Assembly: GCA_004000625.1 (NCBI GenBank)
Contig: SAUS01000024.1
Coordinates: 1 to 34,621 of the forward strand
Direction of reading: 5' to 3'
From: Candidatus Cibiobacter qucibialis
GTDB taxonomy: Bacteria > Bacillota > Clostridia > Oscillospirales > Ruminococcaceae
Length of the DNA stretch: 34,621 bases
Position 1 is the first letter of the stretch; every line of letters begins with the position of its first letter. Positions 25,560 through 33,278 of this stretch are shown one piece after another. The notes below the pieces were generated by a model. That model was not told the DNA's origin. It ran no database searches and was given only the letters and a program-made list of their open reading frames with translations. The translations under genes were made by a program, and so were the position numbers.

Positions 25560-26477
25560 TTATGATGCGCTTGCAGCGCTTTTGGCCTGCTTTTCGTTGC
25601 TGATGAACAGCAGCACCAGCATCAAAAAGATGCAAACAAAGCCGATGGCGTCCCACACGGTAAAGGGGGAACCGAGCACCAGCGTGCTGATGATGGCCGC
25701 CGTAACCGGTTCCGCAAAGCTGAACAGGCTGGATTTCTGCGGCCCAATGTACTTGACGCCGCTCATGTAACAGCTGAACGCCAGCACGTTGCCGATGAGC
25801 ACGACCGCCGCAATACCGGCAATGCCGGCCGCGTTGGGTACGTAGTTCATCCGCCACGGGCGGAACACCAGCGCAAAGAAGGTGCCGCCCATCAGGAATG
25901 CCCAACCCTGCAGCATGGGTGTGGGGTACTGTTTTTGCAGGTTTTTGGGCCATATGGTGTAAATAACAACGCAGAACGCGCTGATAATACCAACGACCAG
26001 CGCAGCGGGCGAAACCGCCATGTTGGTCAGGCTGCCGTGGGTGGTCAGCATAAATACACCACCCAGCGCCAGCACAATGGAGAACACCTCAAACAGCCGC
26101 GGCGCACGCTTTTGCTGGATGCAGACCACCAGCAGAATCAGCACGGGGGAAAGATCCTGCAAAATGGTGCCCACACCGGCGCTGGAAAGCTGGATGGTCA
26201 AAAAGTAGGTGAACTGGCAAAAGCTGACGCCAGCCAGGCCATAGATCACAAGGTCGCGCGCGTTGCGCCAGCTGCGCCAGGGGTTCACCAGTTGGCGCCA
26301 GTTGCGCACACCGTAATAAATGCACAGAATCACACCGGCCAAAAACAGCCGGATGGGCACCAGCCAGGTGGAATCCATGCCCTGGCGGGTAAACAGATAC
26401 TGCCCCACGCAGCCGGAAACACCCCAGCACATGCCGCCGAACATTGTCAGCAGAGCGCCTTTTACGCTATCCGTCAT
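25560..26477 (-). CDS. EamA family (DMT superfamily) transporter
   Basis: 305 residues with ten predicted membrane helices in two EamA repeats, the drug/metabolite transporter layout. The first repeat opens GALLTMFGGMCWGVSGCVGQYLF; the second ends in FSFAEPVTAAIISTLVLGSPFT, a classic EamA signature. GGAG precedes the ATG by ten bases. It follows the HAD phosphatase by 28 bp with no terminator, so it may lie in the queT operon. Substrate unknown: amino acids, metabolites or a queuosine precursor are all possible. Confidence 0.9.
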   Translation of the reverse strand: MTDSVKGALLTMFGGMCWGVSGCVGQYLFTRQGMDSTWLVPIRLFLAGVILCIYYGVRNWRQLVNPWRSWRNARDLVIYGLAGVSFCQFTYFLTIQLSSAGVGTILQDLSPVLILLVVCIQQKRAPRLFEVFSIVLALGGVFMLTTHGSLTNMAVSPAALVVGIISAFCVVIYTIWPKNLQKQYPTPMLQGWAFLMGGTFFALVFRPWRMNYVPNAAGIAGIAAVVLIGNVLAFSCYMSGVKYIGPQKSSLFSFAEPVTAAIISTLVLGSPFTVWDAIGFVCIFLMLVLLFISNEKQAKSAASAS

Positions 26478-26505
26478 TCGTTATGATCTCCTATCCCAAA
26501 ACTTG

Positions 26506-27165
26506 TTACAGTTCGTTCAGGCAATACTGCGCAGCGGCCAAAACATCCGGCACAACGGGGGCACCGGTGGCACGCAACTGCTGTGCGCTCTGATGCCCAG
26601 CGGTTTGCAGCACACACCGCACGCCCAGCGCCTGGGCAACCTCAAAATCGTGGACAGAATCCCCGATCATAATAGCCTGCGCCGGTACGGCACCGCGCTG
26701 CTTCAGTTCAGTCAGATAAGCCAGGCCGACTTCCACTTTGCTGCGGGCGTAAATATTATCCAACCCCAGCAGGCGGTCAAAGTAGGGGCGCACTCCGCGC
26801 TCCGTGACCTGCTGTTCCAAAACCGGCAAGTTGGAAGCCGAAAGAATGACCTGCTGCACCCCGGCACCTTTCAAAAGGGAAAGGGCGGGCACAGCACTTT
26901 CTGCCAGCGGGCAGGCCCCGGCGCGGGCCAGGTAATCCTGCATGTAATCATCGGCAAGCTCTTTGTAGGAGTTTTTGGAAAAATCGAACCCTGCGCGAAT
27001 ATAATAATCTTCAATCGGGAAGCCAAAAATCTCACGGTACTGGGCAAGGCTGTATTGCTGCGGGTAATGATAGATGCGGAGCAGACGGTTGAGCGCGTCC
27101 ACACAAAGGGCAACATCATCCAGCAGGGTGCCGTTCCAGTCCCATAAAACAAGGCTCGGTTTCAT
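26506..27165 (-). CDS. HAD family hydrolase (phosphoglycolate-phosphatase-like)
   Basis: 219-residue HAD phosphatase with a helical cap. Motif I is DWNGTLLDD (nucleophile Asp9, acid/base Asn11 where Asp is usual, a known variant in this subgroup), motif II ILSASN, and motif IV IGDSVHDFEVA. AAGGAG precedes the ATG. It lies 36 bp after queT without a terminator, so it is probably transcribed with it. Gph-like activity on phosphoglycolate, or on a nucleotide monophosphate, is possible; sequence does not tell. Confidence 0.9.
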   Translation of the reverse strand: MKPSLVLWDWNGTLLDDVALCVDALNRLLRIYHYPQQYSLAQYREIFGFPIEDYYIRAGFDFSKNSYKELADDYMQDYLARAGACPLAESAVPALSLLKGAGVQQVILSASNLPVLEQQVTERGVRPYFDRLLGLDNIYARSKVEVGLAYLTELKQRGAVPAQAIMIGDSVHDFEVAQALGVRCVLQTAGHQSAQQLRATGAPVVPDVLAAAQYCLNEL

Positions 27166-27201
27166 GGCAGCTCCTTTTAATGAATACAGGGAAAGCGGTT
27201 A

Positions 27202-27729
27202 TTATTCTGCAAAAATTTTGTTCAGGGATTCGTTGCTCTCGATCAGCTTGACCAGGGCAACACCCAGCACACAGCAGCTGATGATCTCACCAACGCCAAC
27301 AGCAACGGCGTTGAATACCGCCATGGTGGCCGTGGGGGCAGAATCCGAGAAGAACACAGTGATTTCAAACGCGCCAACGATCAGTGCATTGGCGATAACA
27401 GGAGGGAAAGACGCCGGAATTGCCAGCCCTTTCCAGCGCACATTGCGCAGGGCATAGGTGGCAAGGCAGGCAATCAGGGTGGCGGCGGTGCCAAACACCA
27501 CATCCACCATGGTGGAACCCAGCAGGTTTGCCAGCAGGCAGCCCAGGGTAACGCCCACAATGTATTCGGCCCCAAACACCGGCAGCAGGCAGAATGCTTC
27601 GGCCACGCGCACCTGTACCGCGCCGTAAGAGAACGGCTGCAATACCAGGCAAAGCACGGTGTAAACTGCGGCGATCATGGCGCAGCGTACCAGGGTTTGA
27701 ACGGACAGTTTGTTTTTGCTAGTAGACAT
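27202..27729 (-). CDS. queT: QueT family transporter, ECF-type substrate-binding component
   Basis: 175-residue S component of an energy-coupling factor transporter of the QueT family, thought to import queuosine precursors (preQ0/preQ1 or queuine). About five to six helices; VQTLVRCAMIAAVYTVLCLVLQPFSYGAVQVRVAEAF is the typical opening, with the conserved RVAEA. The ATG at 27729 has GGAG nine bases upstream, and that GGAG is part of the preQ1-III riboswitch; the frame extends further up but through the aptamer. The shared ECF energising module is not in the window. Confidence 0.93.
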   Translation of the reverse strand: MSTSKNKLSVQTLVRCAMIAAVYTVLCLVLQPFSYGAVQVRVAEAFCLLPVFGAEYIVGVTLGCLLANLLGSTMVDVVFGTAATLIACLATYALRNVRWKGLAIPASFPPVIANALIVGAFEITVFFSDSAPTATMAVFNAVAVGVGEIISCCVLGVALVKLIESNESLNKIFAE

Positions 27730-27738
27730 AAAATTACA

Positions 27739-27832
27739 CTCCGGCGGATAGATTTTGACCGCGCCCAAGACCGCCAGGCTTGGGTGGGTTTGCGCCTGAA
27801 AACCAGGCGGAGCCTAAAATCCTAAGTTGCTC
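27739..27832 (-). promoter_or_regulatory. preQ1-III riboswitch
   Basis: On the minus strand the leader carries GAGCAACTTAGGATTTTAGG, CAAACCC, CTGGCGGTC, GCGGTCAAAAT and CCGCCGGAG in order, which matches the preQ1-III class as I remember it. The P1 hairpin (GAGC/GCTC), a P2 hairpin (GCCTG-GTTTT-CAGGC) and CCCAAG/CTTGGG can form. GGCGG (27771-27775) can pair with CCGCC (27743-27747) as the outside-loop pseudoknot, next to the GGAG (27739-27742) that is the queT ribosome binding site. This implies preQ1-triggered translational repression of queT. Confidence 0.9.
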
Positions 27833-27843
27833 AACAAATTGTT

Positions 27844-27872
27844 ATTATAACAAATGAAAATGGGGGATACAA
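27844..27872 (-). promoter_or_regulatory. Sigma-A-type promoter of the queT operon
   Basis: On the minus strand, TTGTAT (27867-27872) and TATAAT (27844-27849) are 17 bp apart. Transcription would start just before the preQ1-III aptamer. Confidence 0.8.
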
Positions 27873-27933
27873 GGGGGAAAGGGGCATAATATTGCAGCAA
27901 AAGAGCAAAATACTGCCTTTGCAGACAAAGAAT

Positions 27934-27961
27934 CCCGCACCGGGCGGGCTGCCGGTGCGGG
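27934..27961 (-). terminator. Terminator-like hairpin after the DUF6171-like gene
   Basis: CCCGCACCGG (27934-27943) and CCGGTGCGGG (27952-27961) form a perfect 10-bp stem with an 8-nt loop. The minus-strand tail is ATTCTTTG, a short T-rich stretch. It ends the abfA unit. Confidence 0.7.
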
Positions 27962-27982
27962 GGAAAATGATAGAGAGGTTTG

Positions 27983-28246
27983 TTACCAGGGCGCGTTATC
28001 CAGCGGGCAGTGCATGTCTGTGCGGGCGGCGCGCATTTCCACATAGCAGCCGCACTGCATGCAGGTCCCGGCGTTAAGGCTGGGGCAGGTGCGGCAATGT
28101 TCCAGCCGGGCAGTGTATTCCGCATCCGGGGTGCGCACACGGCGGGGCATGGTGGCGCGGTAGCGCACCACGCTGGCGTAATAGTCGTTTTCGTCCGCCA
28201 TATCCTGCAATAAGCAGCGGCGGCAGCGCTTGGGCTGGGCTTCCAT
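27983..28246 (-). CDS. Small Cys-rich protein (DUF6171-like)
   Basis: 87 residues with cysteines in metal-binding arrangement: CRRC near the N-terminus, then CRTC, CMQCGC and a last Cys, enough for two zinc or iron sites. It resembles DUF6171-type small proteins that I know only as uncharacterised. The ATG at 28246 overlaps the abfA stop by one base (TAATG), indicating translational coupling. The frame extends 11 codons further into abfA, but the coupled ATG is favoured. Function unknown; no DNA-binding motif beyond the Cys pattern is seen. Confidence 0.75.
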   Translation of the reverse strand: MEAQPKRCRRCLLQDMADENDYYASVVRYRATMPRRVRTPDAEYTARLEHCRTCPSLNAGTCMQCGCYVEMRAARTDMHCPLDNAPW

Positions 28247-29724
28247 TACTGGTTCACCACAAAAGCGGCTACGCTGCACGGCGGCAGGGTGGCGGTAAAG
28301 CCGTCCGCCGTCAGGCTGGTGTTCAGTTCCGCGGGGACAACCTGCTCTGGCGCGGCAAAGGTGTTGTGGGCGGCGGGGGCACCGGCCAGCACGCGGGCTG
28401 TTACACCGGTGGGCTTGGCCCCGCCCAGCATGCAGGTAACAGGGATAGCTGCCATATCGTTCAGGTTGGCCGCAGTGACCAGAATACTGCCGTCTGCCTG
28501 CTGGCTGGCACTGACATGCAGATCGGGCACCGCCTGGTCATCGTGGTTCAGCAGGGTGGTCTCCGCATAGCTTTCCAGCTGCTTGGCACCCTGGTGGCCC
28601 TTGTACATTTCAAATATATGATAGGTCGGGGTCAGCACCATCTTGCTGCCTTCGGTCAGGATCATGGCCTGCAGCACGTTGACCATCTGGGCAATGTTGG
28701 CCATGCAGACGGTATCACAGTGGTTGTTGAAGATATTCAGGTTGATGGCCGCCACCAGCGCATCGCGCATGGTGTTCTGCTGGTAAAGGAAGCCGGGGTT
28801 CGTGCCCGGTTCCACATCGTACCAGGTGCCCCATTCATCCACGGCCAGGCCCACTTTGCGGTCGCCCTGATACTGCTTGATAATGCGGGTGTGGTTCTCC
28901 ACCAGTTCTTCCATCCGCAGGGTCTTGTGCAGGGTGGTATAGTATTCCTCATCGGTAAAGTCTGTGGCCGAGCCCTTGTGCTGCCAATCCTGATGGGGCA
29001 GGGTATAGTAATGCAGTGATACCGCATCTACGGCCTGCCCGGCGCGCTCCATCACGGTTTTGGTCCAGTGGTAATCCGCCACGTTGGCGCCGGATGCGAT
29101 CTTGAAGATTTTGTGCTCCGGCGAGTAGTTGCGCAGGTAGGTGGAATATTGGCGGCACAAATCGGCATAATACTCGGCACGCATACTGCCGCCGCAGCCC
29201 CAGGCTTCATTGCCAATGCCCCAGTATTTTACGTTGAACGGTTCGTCCTGCCCGTTGGCGCGGCGCTCTGATGCCATGGGGGAAATGCCGCCCATGTTGC
29301 AGTATTCCACCCAGTCCGAAAATTCCTGCACGGTGCCGCTGCCCACATTGCCGCTGAAATATGCTTCGCAGCCAATCTGGCGGCACAGCTCCATAAATTC
29401 ATGGGTGCCAAAGCTGTTATCCTCGGTCACGCCGCCCCAGTTGGTGTTTACAATGGTTTTGCGGTTCTCCTTGGGGCCAATGCCGTCGCGCCAGTGATAG
29501 GTATCGGCAAAGCAGCCGCCCGGCCAACGCAGCACGGGCACATGCAGGGCTTTCAGCGCGGATACAACATCATTGCGCATGCCGTTGGTGTTGGGAATAT
29601 CAGAAGCCTGACCGACATAAATGCCCTGATAGATGCAGCGGCCCAGATGCTCCGAAAACTGACCGTAAATGTTGGGGTTGATGGTGCCGACCGAACGGTT
29701 GACGTTCACAAAAATATATGCCAT
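28246..29724 (-). CDS. abfA: Alpha-L-arabinofuranosidase, GH51
   Basis: Retaining GH51 enzyme that removes arabinofuranosyl residues from arabinan or arabinoxylan oligosaccharides. 492 residues, the usual size, no signal peptide, so intracellular. Acid/base Glu173 lies in GIGNEAWG and the nucleophile Glu297 in VDEWGTWY; NPNIYGQFSEHLG and LRWPGGCFADTYHW are family signatures. The C-terminal beta domain starts near residue 390. GAGGT precedes the ATG. It has its own promoter with a dyad in the spacer, implying substrate-controlled expression. No arabinose catabolism genes adjoin it. Confidence 0.96.
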   Translation of the reverse strand: MAYIFVNVNRSVGTINPNIYGQFSEHLGRCIYQGIYVGQASDIPNTNGMRNDVVSALKALHVPVLRWPGGCFADTYHWRDGIGPKENRKTIVNTNWGGVTEDNSFGTHEFMELCRQIGCEAYFSGNVGSGTVQEFSDWVEYCNMGGISPMASERRANGQDEPFNVKYWGIGNEAWGCGGSMRAEYYADLCRQYSTYLRNYSPEHKIFKIASGANVADYHWTKTVMERAGQAVDAVSLHYYTLPHQDWQHKGSATDFTDEEYYTTLHKTLRMEELVENHTRIIKQYQGDRKVGLAVDEWGTWYDVEPGTNPGFLYQQNTMRDALVAAINLNIFNNHCDTVCMANIAQMVNVLQAMILTEGSKMVLTPTYHIFEMYKGHQGAKQLESYAETTLLNHDDQAVPDLHVSASQQADGSILVTAANLNDMAAIPVTCMLGGAKPTGVTARVLAGAPAAHNTFAAPEQVVPAELNTSLTADGFTATLPPCSVAAFVVNQ

Positions 29725-29775
29725 AAAAATACCTCACAAAACATAAAAAGCAACATGAAATAGGAACCTAAAAGC

Positions 29776-29804
29776 ACTATAACAAACCCCGTTCGTTATG
29801 TCAA
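29776..29804 (-). promoter_or_regulatory. Promoter of abfA with dyad in the spacer
   Basis: On the minus strand, TTGACA (29799-29804) and TATAGT (29776-29781) are 17 bp apart. The spacer is filled by AACAAAC-CCC-GTTCGTT (29781-29797), an inverted repeat with one mismatch per arm, a likely repressor site. The rest of 29725-29965 holds the arsC-side terminator and an A/G-rich stretch with nothing else recognisable. Confidence 0.75.
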
Positions 29805-29810
29805 TCTCCT

Positions 29811-29855
29811 ATAAAAAATAAACCCTGCATTCCGGCAGAAGCACAAAATGCAGGG
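29811..29855 (-). terminator. Intrinsic terminator after the ArsC-like gene
   Basis: CCCTGCATT (29823-29831) pairs with AATGCAGGG (29847-29855). On the minus strand the stem is followed by TTTATTTTTTA, a good U-tract. It ends the MATE-arsC unit directly before the abfA promoter. Confidence 0.85.
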
Positions 29856-29965
29856 CAGATAAAAGCAAACAAAGAAGCAAATAGAAAGCAAGAATAAGCG
29901 AATTTACAAGAAAAAGCAGTTGACAGGAAGGCTCAGCCTGCATACAATGCTCCGAACTCCGAACT

Positions 29966-30307
29966 TTATTCCCACTTCTCCCAAACCTCCGGCCGGTACC
30001 CCACTGTGGCGGCGCGGCCATTGCGTACAATGGGTTGGCGCAAAAGCTGCTGGTTTTCAAACAGTTTGTCAGCCTGCTGGCTATCGTCCAGCCAGCGCAG
30101 CAGGGCAAGGGTATCCTGGTCTTTGGCGGTTTCGTCCACCAGGGCCTGCCAGCCGCCCACGGCCTGGCACACGCGGTCAAACTCACCGCGGCTCAGGCCC
30201 TTTTCTTTCAGATCCACCATCTGGAACTTGATGCGCCGCTCTTTGAACCAGCGCTGCGCCTTTTTGGTGTCAAAGCTTTTGTTGGTGCCAAAAATCTGGA
30301 TGTTCAT
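29966..30307 (-). CDS. ArsC/Spx-like thioredoxin-fold protein lacking the catalytic cysteine
   Basis: 113-residue protein of the arsenate reductase (ArsC/YffB/Spx) family: MNIQIFGTNKSFDTKKAQRW opens the thioredoxin-like fold, KFQMVDLKEKGLS follows, and QPIVRNG carries the family cis-Pro region. Relatives have a Cys where this protein has Ser11 (codon AGC), and its only Cys lies elsewhere, in DRVCQAVGG. It therefore is unlikely to reduce arsenate by the usual mechanism; a regulatory or binding role is possible. GGAGG precedes the ATG at 30307; the frame goes 6 codons further. It follows the MATE gene after 17 bp and shares its transcript. Confidence 0.85.
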   Translation of the reverse strand: MNIQIFGTNKSFDTKKAQRWFKERRIKFQMVDLKEKGLSRGEFDRVCQAVGGWQALVDETAKDQDTLALLRWLDDSQQADKLFENQQLLRQPIVRNGRAATVGYRPEVWEKWE

Positions 30308-30324
30308 GCGTTTTCCTCCCGCCA

Positions 30325-31752
30325 TCAGTCTGCCTGCGGGACATCCTGGCTGGATGCCACAATGTTATTGACCCACACGCCTTTTTTGACCAGAATAAAC
30401 CCGATGATGCACTTGAGCAGATCCACCCCGTTCACAAACAGGTAAACGATGGGCAGCGGCAGTGCCGTATAGCGGCTGAGGACAAAGGCAATGGGAAAGT
30501 TGATCAGCCAGGTATAGCAGCTGTCAAAAAAGAAGGTGATCAGCGTTTTGCCGCCGGAACGCAGCGTAAAGTAGGCAGCGTTGGCAAAGGCGAACAGCGG
30601 CATGCACAGCGCCGCCGTGCGGATCACGCTGGAAGCAAGCTCCCGAATGGCGGGTTCGGTGTTGTAAATGTGGGGGATCAGCGGGCTGAAAAGGGCCAGC
30701 AGCGTGCCCATCACCGCGCAGCTGGAAACACTCAGGGTGATCATCCGCCATGCGGTGCGGCGTGCACCGGTCATGCGGCTGGCACCAAGCTCCTGCCCAA
30801 CCAGAATGGCCGTGGCATTGCCCAGCGAAAGGAAAACTTCGTTAAAAATCTGGGTGATGGTGTTGGTAATGTTCATGGCGGCAATGGCCTGGATGCCGCG
30901 CACGGAATAGCATTGCAGCAGCATGGCCTGGCTCATGCTCCACAGGCATTCGTTCAGCAGAAGGGGGAAACCCTTGATCGCCACCTGGCGGGCCAGATTG
31001 CCGTCAATGTGGAAATTGCGGAACACGCCTTCCATGAACGGGTAGCGCTCGGCACTGCGGTGCGCCCCGCTGACCACGATGACAAACTCCACAAAGCGGC
31101 TGAGCGAAGTGGCAATACCGGCACCCACTACGCCCAAAGCAGGAAAGCCGAACAGGCCAAAGATCAACAGGCCGTTGAACACAAAGTTGATGCCCATGGC
31201 AATCATGCTGGCGCGCATGGGAAGCGTTGTCTGGCCGGATTCCCGCAGGGTGCTGGCGTAAGCCTGAGTCAGCGCAAAGGGAATCAGCCCCACCAGCATC
31301 ACACGCAGGTAGCCCAGGGCATACTCCATCGTGGCGGCGGCATCGGCGGCGGTGGTGTCGGCTGAAATATACAGTTCGATCAGCGGCCGCCCGGCCCCCA
31401 GCAGCACTCCGAACGCGATGACCAGCAGGCCGACCGCAATCAGCAGTTTCATGCGCAGGGTCTGGCGCACGCCCTCCATGTTGCCCTGGCCGTAATACTG
31501 GGCGCCAAAAATGCCCGCCCCGGCCAGCGCACCCCAGATGCACAGGTTGAACACAAACAGCAGCTGATTGATGATGGCAACGGCGCTCATGGGCAGGGTG
31601 CCCACCTGGCCAACCATCACATTATCCAGCAGGCTGACCACGTTGGACAGGGTGTTCTGCACAATAATAGGCAGAACTACCACCGCAACATGGCGGTAAA
31701 AGGTGCGGTCACCGATCAGGCACTCCCGCAGGGTTAAACTTTTTTGCTCCAT
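30325..31752 (-). CDS. MATE family efflux transporter
   Basis: 475 residues, about twelve helices in two MATE bundles. VVLPIIVQNTLSNVVSLLDNVMVGQVG is the typical first helix region, and FNEVFLSLGNATAILVGQELG the matching segment of the second half. Such proteins export cationic drugs or metabolites using Na+ or H+ gradients. GGAGG lies four bases before the ATG, a rather short spacing. It is co-transcribed with the ArsC-like gene. Substrate unknown. Confidence 0.93.
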   Translation of the reverse strand: MEQKSLTLRECLIGDRTFYRHVAVVVLPIIVQNTLSNVVSLLDNVMVGQVGTLPMSAVAIINQLLFVFNLCIWGALAGAGIFGAQYYGQGNMEGVRQTLRMKLLIAVGLLVIAFGVLLGAGRPLIELYISADTTAADAAATMEYALGYLRVMLVGLIPFALTQAYASTLRESGQTTLPMRASMIAMGINFVFNGLLIFGLFGFPALGVVGAGIATSLSRFVEFVIVVSGAHRSAERYPFMEGVFRNFHIDGNLARQVAIKGFPLLLNECLWSMSQAMLLQCYSVRGIQAIAAMNITNTITQIFNEVFLSLGNATAILVGQELGASRMTGARRTAWRMITLSVSSCAVMGTLLALFSPLIPHIYNTEPAIRELASSVIRTAALCMPLFAFANAAYFTLRSGGKTLITFFFDSCYTWLINFPIAFVLSRYTALPLPIVYLFVNGVDLLKCIIGFILVKKGVWVNNIVASSQDVPQAD

Positions 31753-31785
31753 ACATCCTCCGTTTTACAAGTCTTACACCATAAC

Positions 31786-31822
31786 AAAAATGCTCTTCCC
31801 GCACACAGCAGCAGGAAGAGCA
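31786..31822 (-). terminator. Intrinsic terminator after the DegV gene
   Basis: TGCTCTTCC (31791-31799) pairs with GGAAGAGCA (31814-31822). On the minus strand the stem is followed by TTTTTGTTATGG. It ends the pyridoxamine kinase-trmL-degV unit about 35 bp before the MATE start. Confidence 0.85.
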
Positions 31823-31840
31823 GAAAAAAGCAACCCCTTT

Positions 31841-32749
31841 TTACGGCAGCGGCACCGCGTAATCCACAAGGCGGCGGGGCTTGCCTTCAAATACAATGGC
31901 AATACCATCCGGGCCGGTGTTGGCGCTCACAACGCCGCCCAGCTGGAACACCAGCAGCGGCGCATGACCAAACTCTTTTTTGCACAGCTTGACAAGTTCG
32001 TCACGCTTGGCGGTGGAGCTGGTGTAAGCAACCATGTAAGGCATTTTCTTCACATCGTCCACGCGGCTCTTGACCCACTTGACCATGGCAGGCGGCACGT
32101 TGTTGTCACCGCGCACCTTGGCTTCCACCTTGCTGATGCCATCGTTCAGGCTGATGATGGGGCGGATGCCCATCAAATCGCCCACAACGGCAGCGGCGGC
32201 GGAAACACGGCCAGATTTTTTCATCTGCTTTAAGCTGTATGCGGCAAGGCAGATTTCCACCCGGGCCAGCTTGTCCTGCATTTCGCGCAGGCAGGCATCC
32301 AGCGGCTCACCGGCACGCACCTTGCGGGCGCACTCGCACAGATACCAGCCATACGGCATGGAGTAGGTGTGCGAATCGATCAGATGAATCTTCATCTTGT
32401 GGCCGGGGCGCTCGTCTTCCAGCAGTTCGGCAGCCTTTACGGCGTTATTGTATGTACTGGAACCACCGGCGTTGATGCACAGGTGCACAAGGTCCTGGAT
32501 ACCGGCGTCTACATATTTGGCATAGATATCCACCCATTCCAGCTGGGTGATGGCGGCGGTGGTGGGTACGCTTTTGGACTGGCGCATCATATCATAGAAC
32601 TGGTTGTTGGTCATGTCTTTGCGTTCCAGGTATTCCTTGCCGTCCAGCATAATGTGGAACCCAATCACATCAATGCCGTATTTATCGGTCAGTTCCTGCG
32701 GAATGTCGGAGCAGGAATCCGTTAAAAAAGCAACTTTCACATCACTCAT
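31841..32749 (-). CDS. DegV family fatty-acid-binding protein
   Basis: 302-residue DegV protein; members bind fatty acids and act as FakB subunits that present exogenous fatty acid to FakA kinase. VKVAFLTDSCSDIPQEL is the family opening, and the fatty-acid contacts are expected around SVPTTAAI, LCINAGGSSTYNNA and DSHTYSMPYG. The ATG at 32749 has GAGG six bases upstream; an in-frame ATG at 32767 is less well placed. It follows the trmL stop by 8 bp. No fakA gene is seen in the window. Confidence 0.92.
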   Translation of the reverse strand: MSDVKVAFLTDSCSDIPQELTDKYGIDVIGFHIMLDGKEYLERKDMTNNQFYDMMRQSKSVPTTAAITQLEWVDIYAKYVDAGIQDLVHLCINAGGSSTYNNAVKAAELLEDERPGHKMKIHLIDSHTYSMPYGWYLCECARKVRAGEPLDACLREMQDKLARVEICLAAYSLKQMKKSGRVSAAAAVVGDLMGIRPIISLNDGISKVEAKVRGDNNVPPAMVKWVKSRVDDVKKMPYMVAYTSSTAKRDELVKLCKKEFGHAPLLVFQLGGVVSANTGPDGIAIVFEGKPRRLVDYAVPLP

Positions 32750-32757
32750 CTTTGGCC

Positions 32758-33255
32758 TCACTTCCATTCAAATCGGGTCAGCTGGCCGTGTGTTTCCAGG
32801 TCGGCAAAGTCCCACTGGCGCAGAACTTCGTATACCCCCACAGCTACAGCATTGGATAAGTTCAGGCAGCGCTCGCCTTTGCGCATGGGCATGCGCACGC
32901 ACTGCTGCTGGTTAGCGGCCAGCAGCTCTTCCGGCAGGCCAGCGTCCTCGCGGCCAAACACCAGATAGGAACCATCCGGATAATGGGCGTCGGTATGGCG
33001 TTGCGGCCCCTTGGAGGTAAAGTAGAAGAATGGGCCGTGATTTGCCGCAAAAAACGCATCCAGATCCTGATAATATGTTATATCAAGCTGGCCCCAATAG
33101 TCAAGACCGGCGCGCTTTAATTTTTTATCGTCGATCGTGAAACCCATCGGCCCAACCAGGTGCAGGCGGGCACCGGTCACGGCGCAGGTGCGCGCGATGT
33201 TGCCGGTATTCTGGGGGATCTGCGGTTCAACCAGTACAATATTTACAGTTGGCAA
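32758..33255 (-). CDS. trmL: tRNA (cytidine(34)-2'-O)-methyltransferase
   Basis: SPOUT-fold methyltransferase modifying the wobble 2'-O of tRNA-Leu isoacceptors. 165 residues, the expected length. VEPQIPQNTGNIARTCAVTG, HLVGPMGFTIDDKKLKRAGLDYW, LVFGREDAGLPEELL and the knot segment LNLSNAVAVGVYEVLRQ are all clear. The start codon is TTG at 33255, with AAGGA about ten bases upstream; no in-frame ATG fits. It lies between the pyridoxamine kinase and degV genes. Confidence 0.95.
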   Translation of the reverse strand: MPTVNIVLVEPQIPQNTGNIARTCAVTGARLHLVGPMGFTIDDKKLKRAGLDYWGQLDITYYQDLDAFFAANHGPFFYFTSKGPQRHTDAHYPDGSYLVFGREDAGLPEELLAANQQQCVRMPMRKGERCLNLSNAVAVGVYEVLRQWDFADLETHGQLTRFEWK

Positions 33256-33278
33256 AATTTACACATCCTTATTGTTTC

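Noticed and set aside
27814..28140. 108-codon minus-strand frame overlapping the queT leader and the Cys-rich gene
   Set aside because: It runs through a terminator hairpin and a promoter and conflicts with the coupled Cys-rich gene.
29809..30186. 125-codon minus-strand frame after the ArsC-like gene
   Set aside because: Out of frame with the ArsC-like gene and passes through its terminator.
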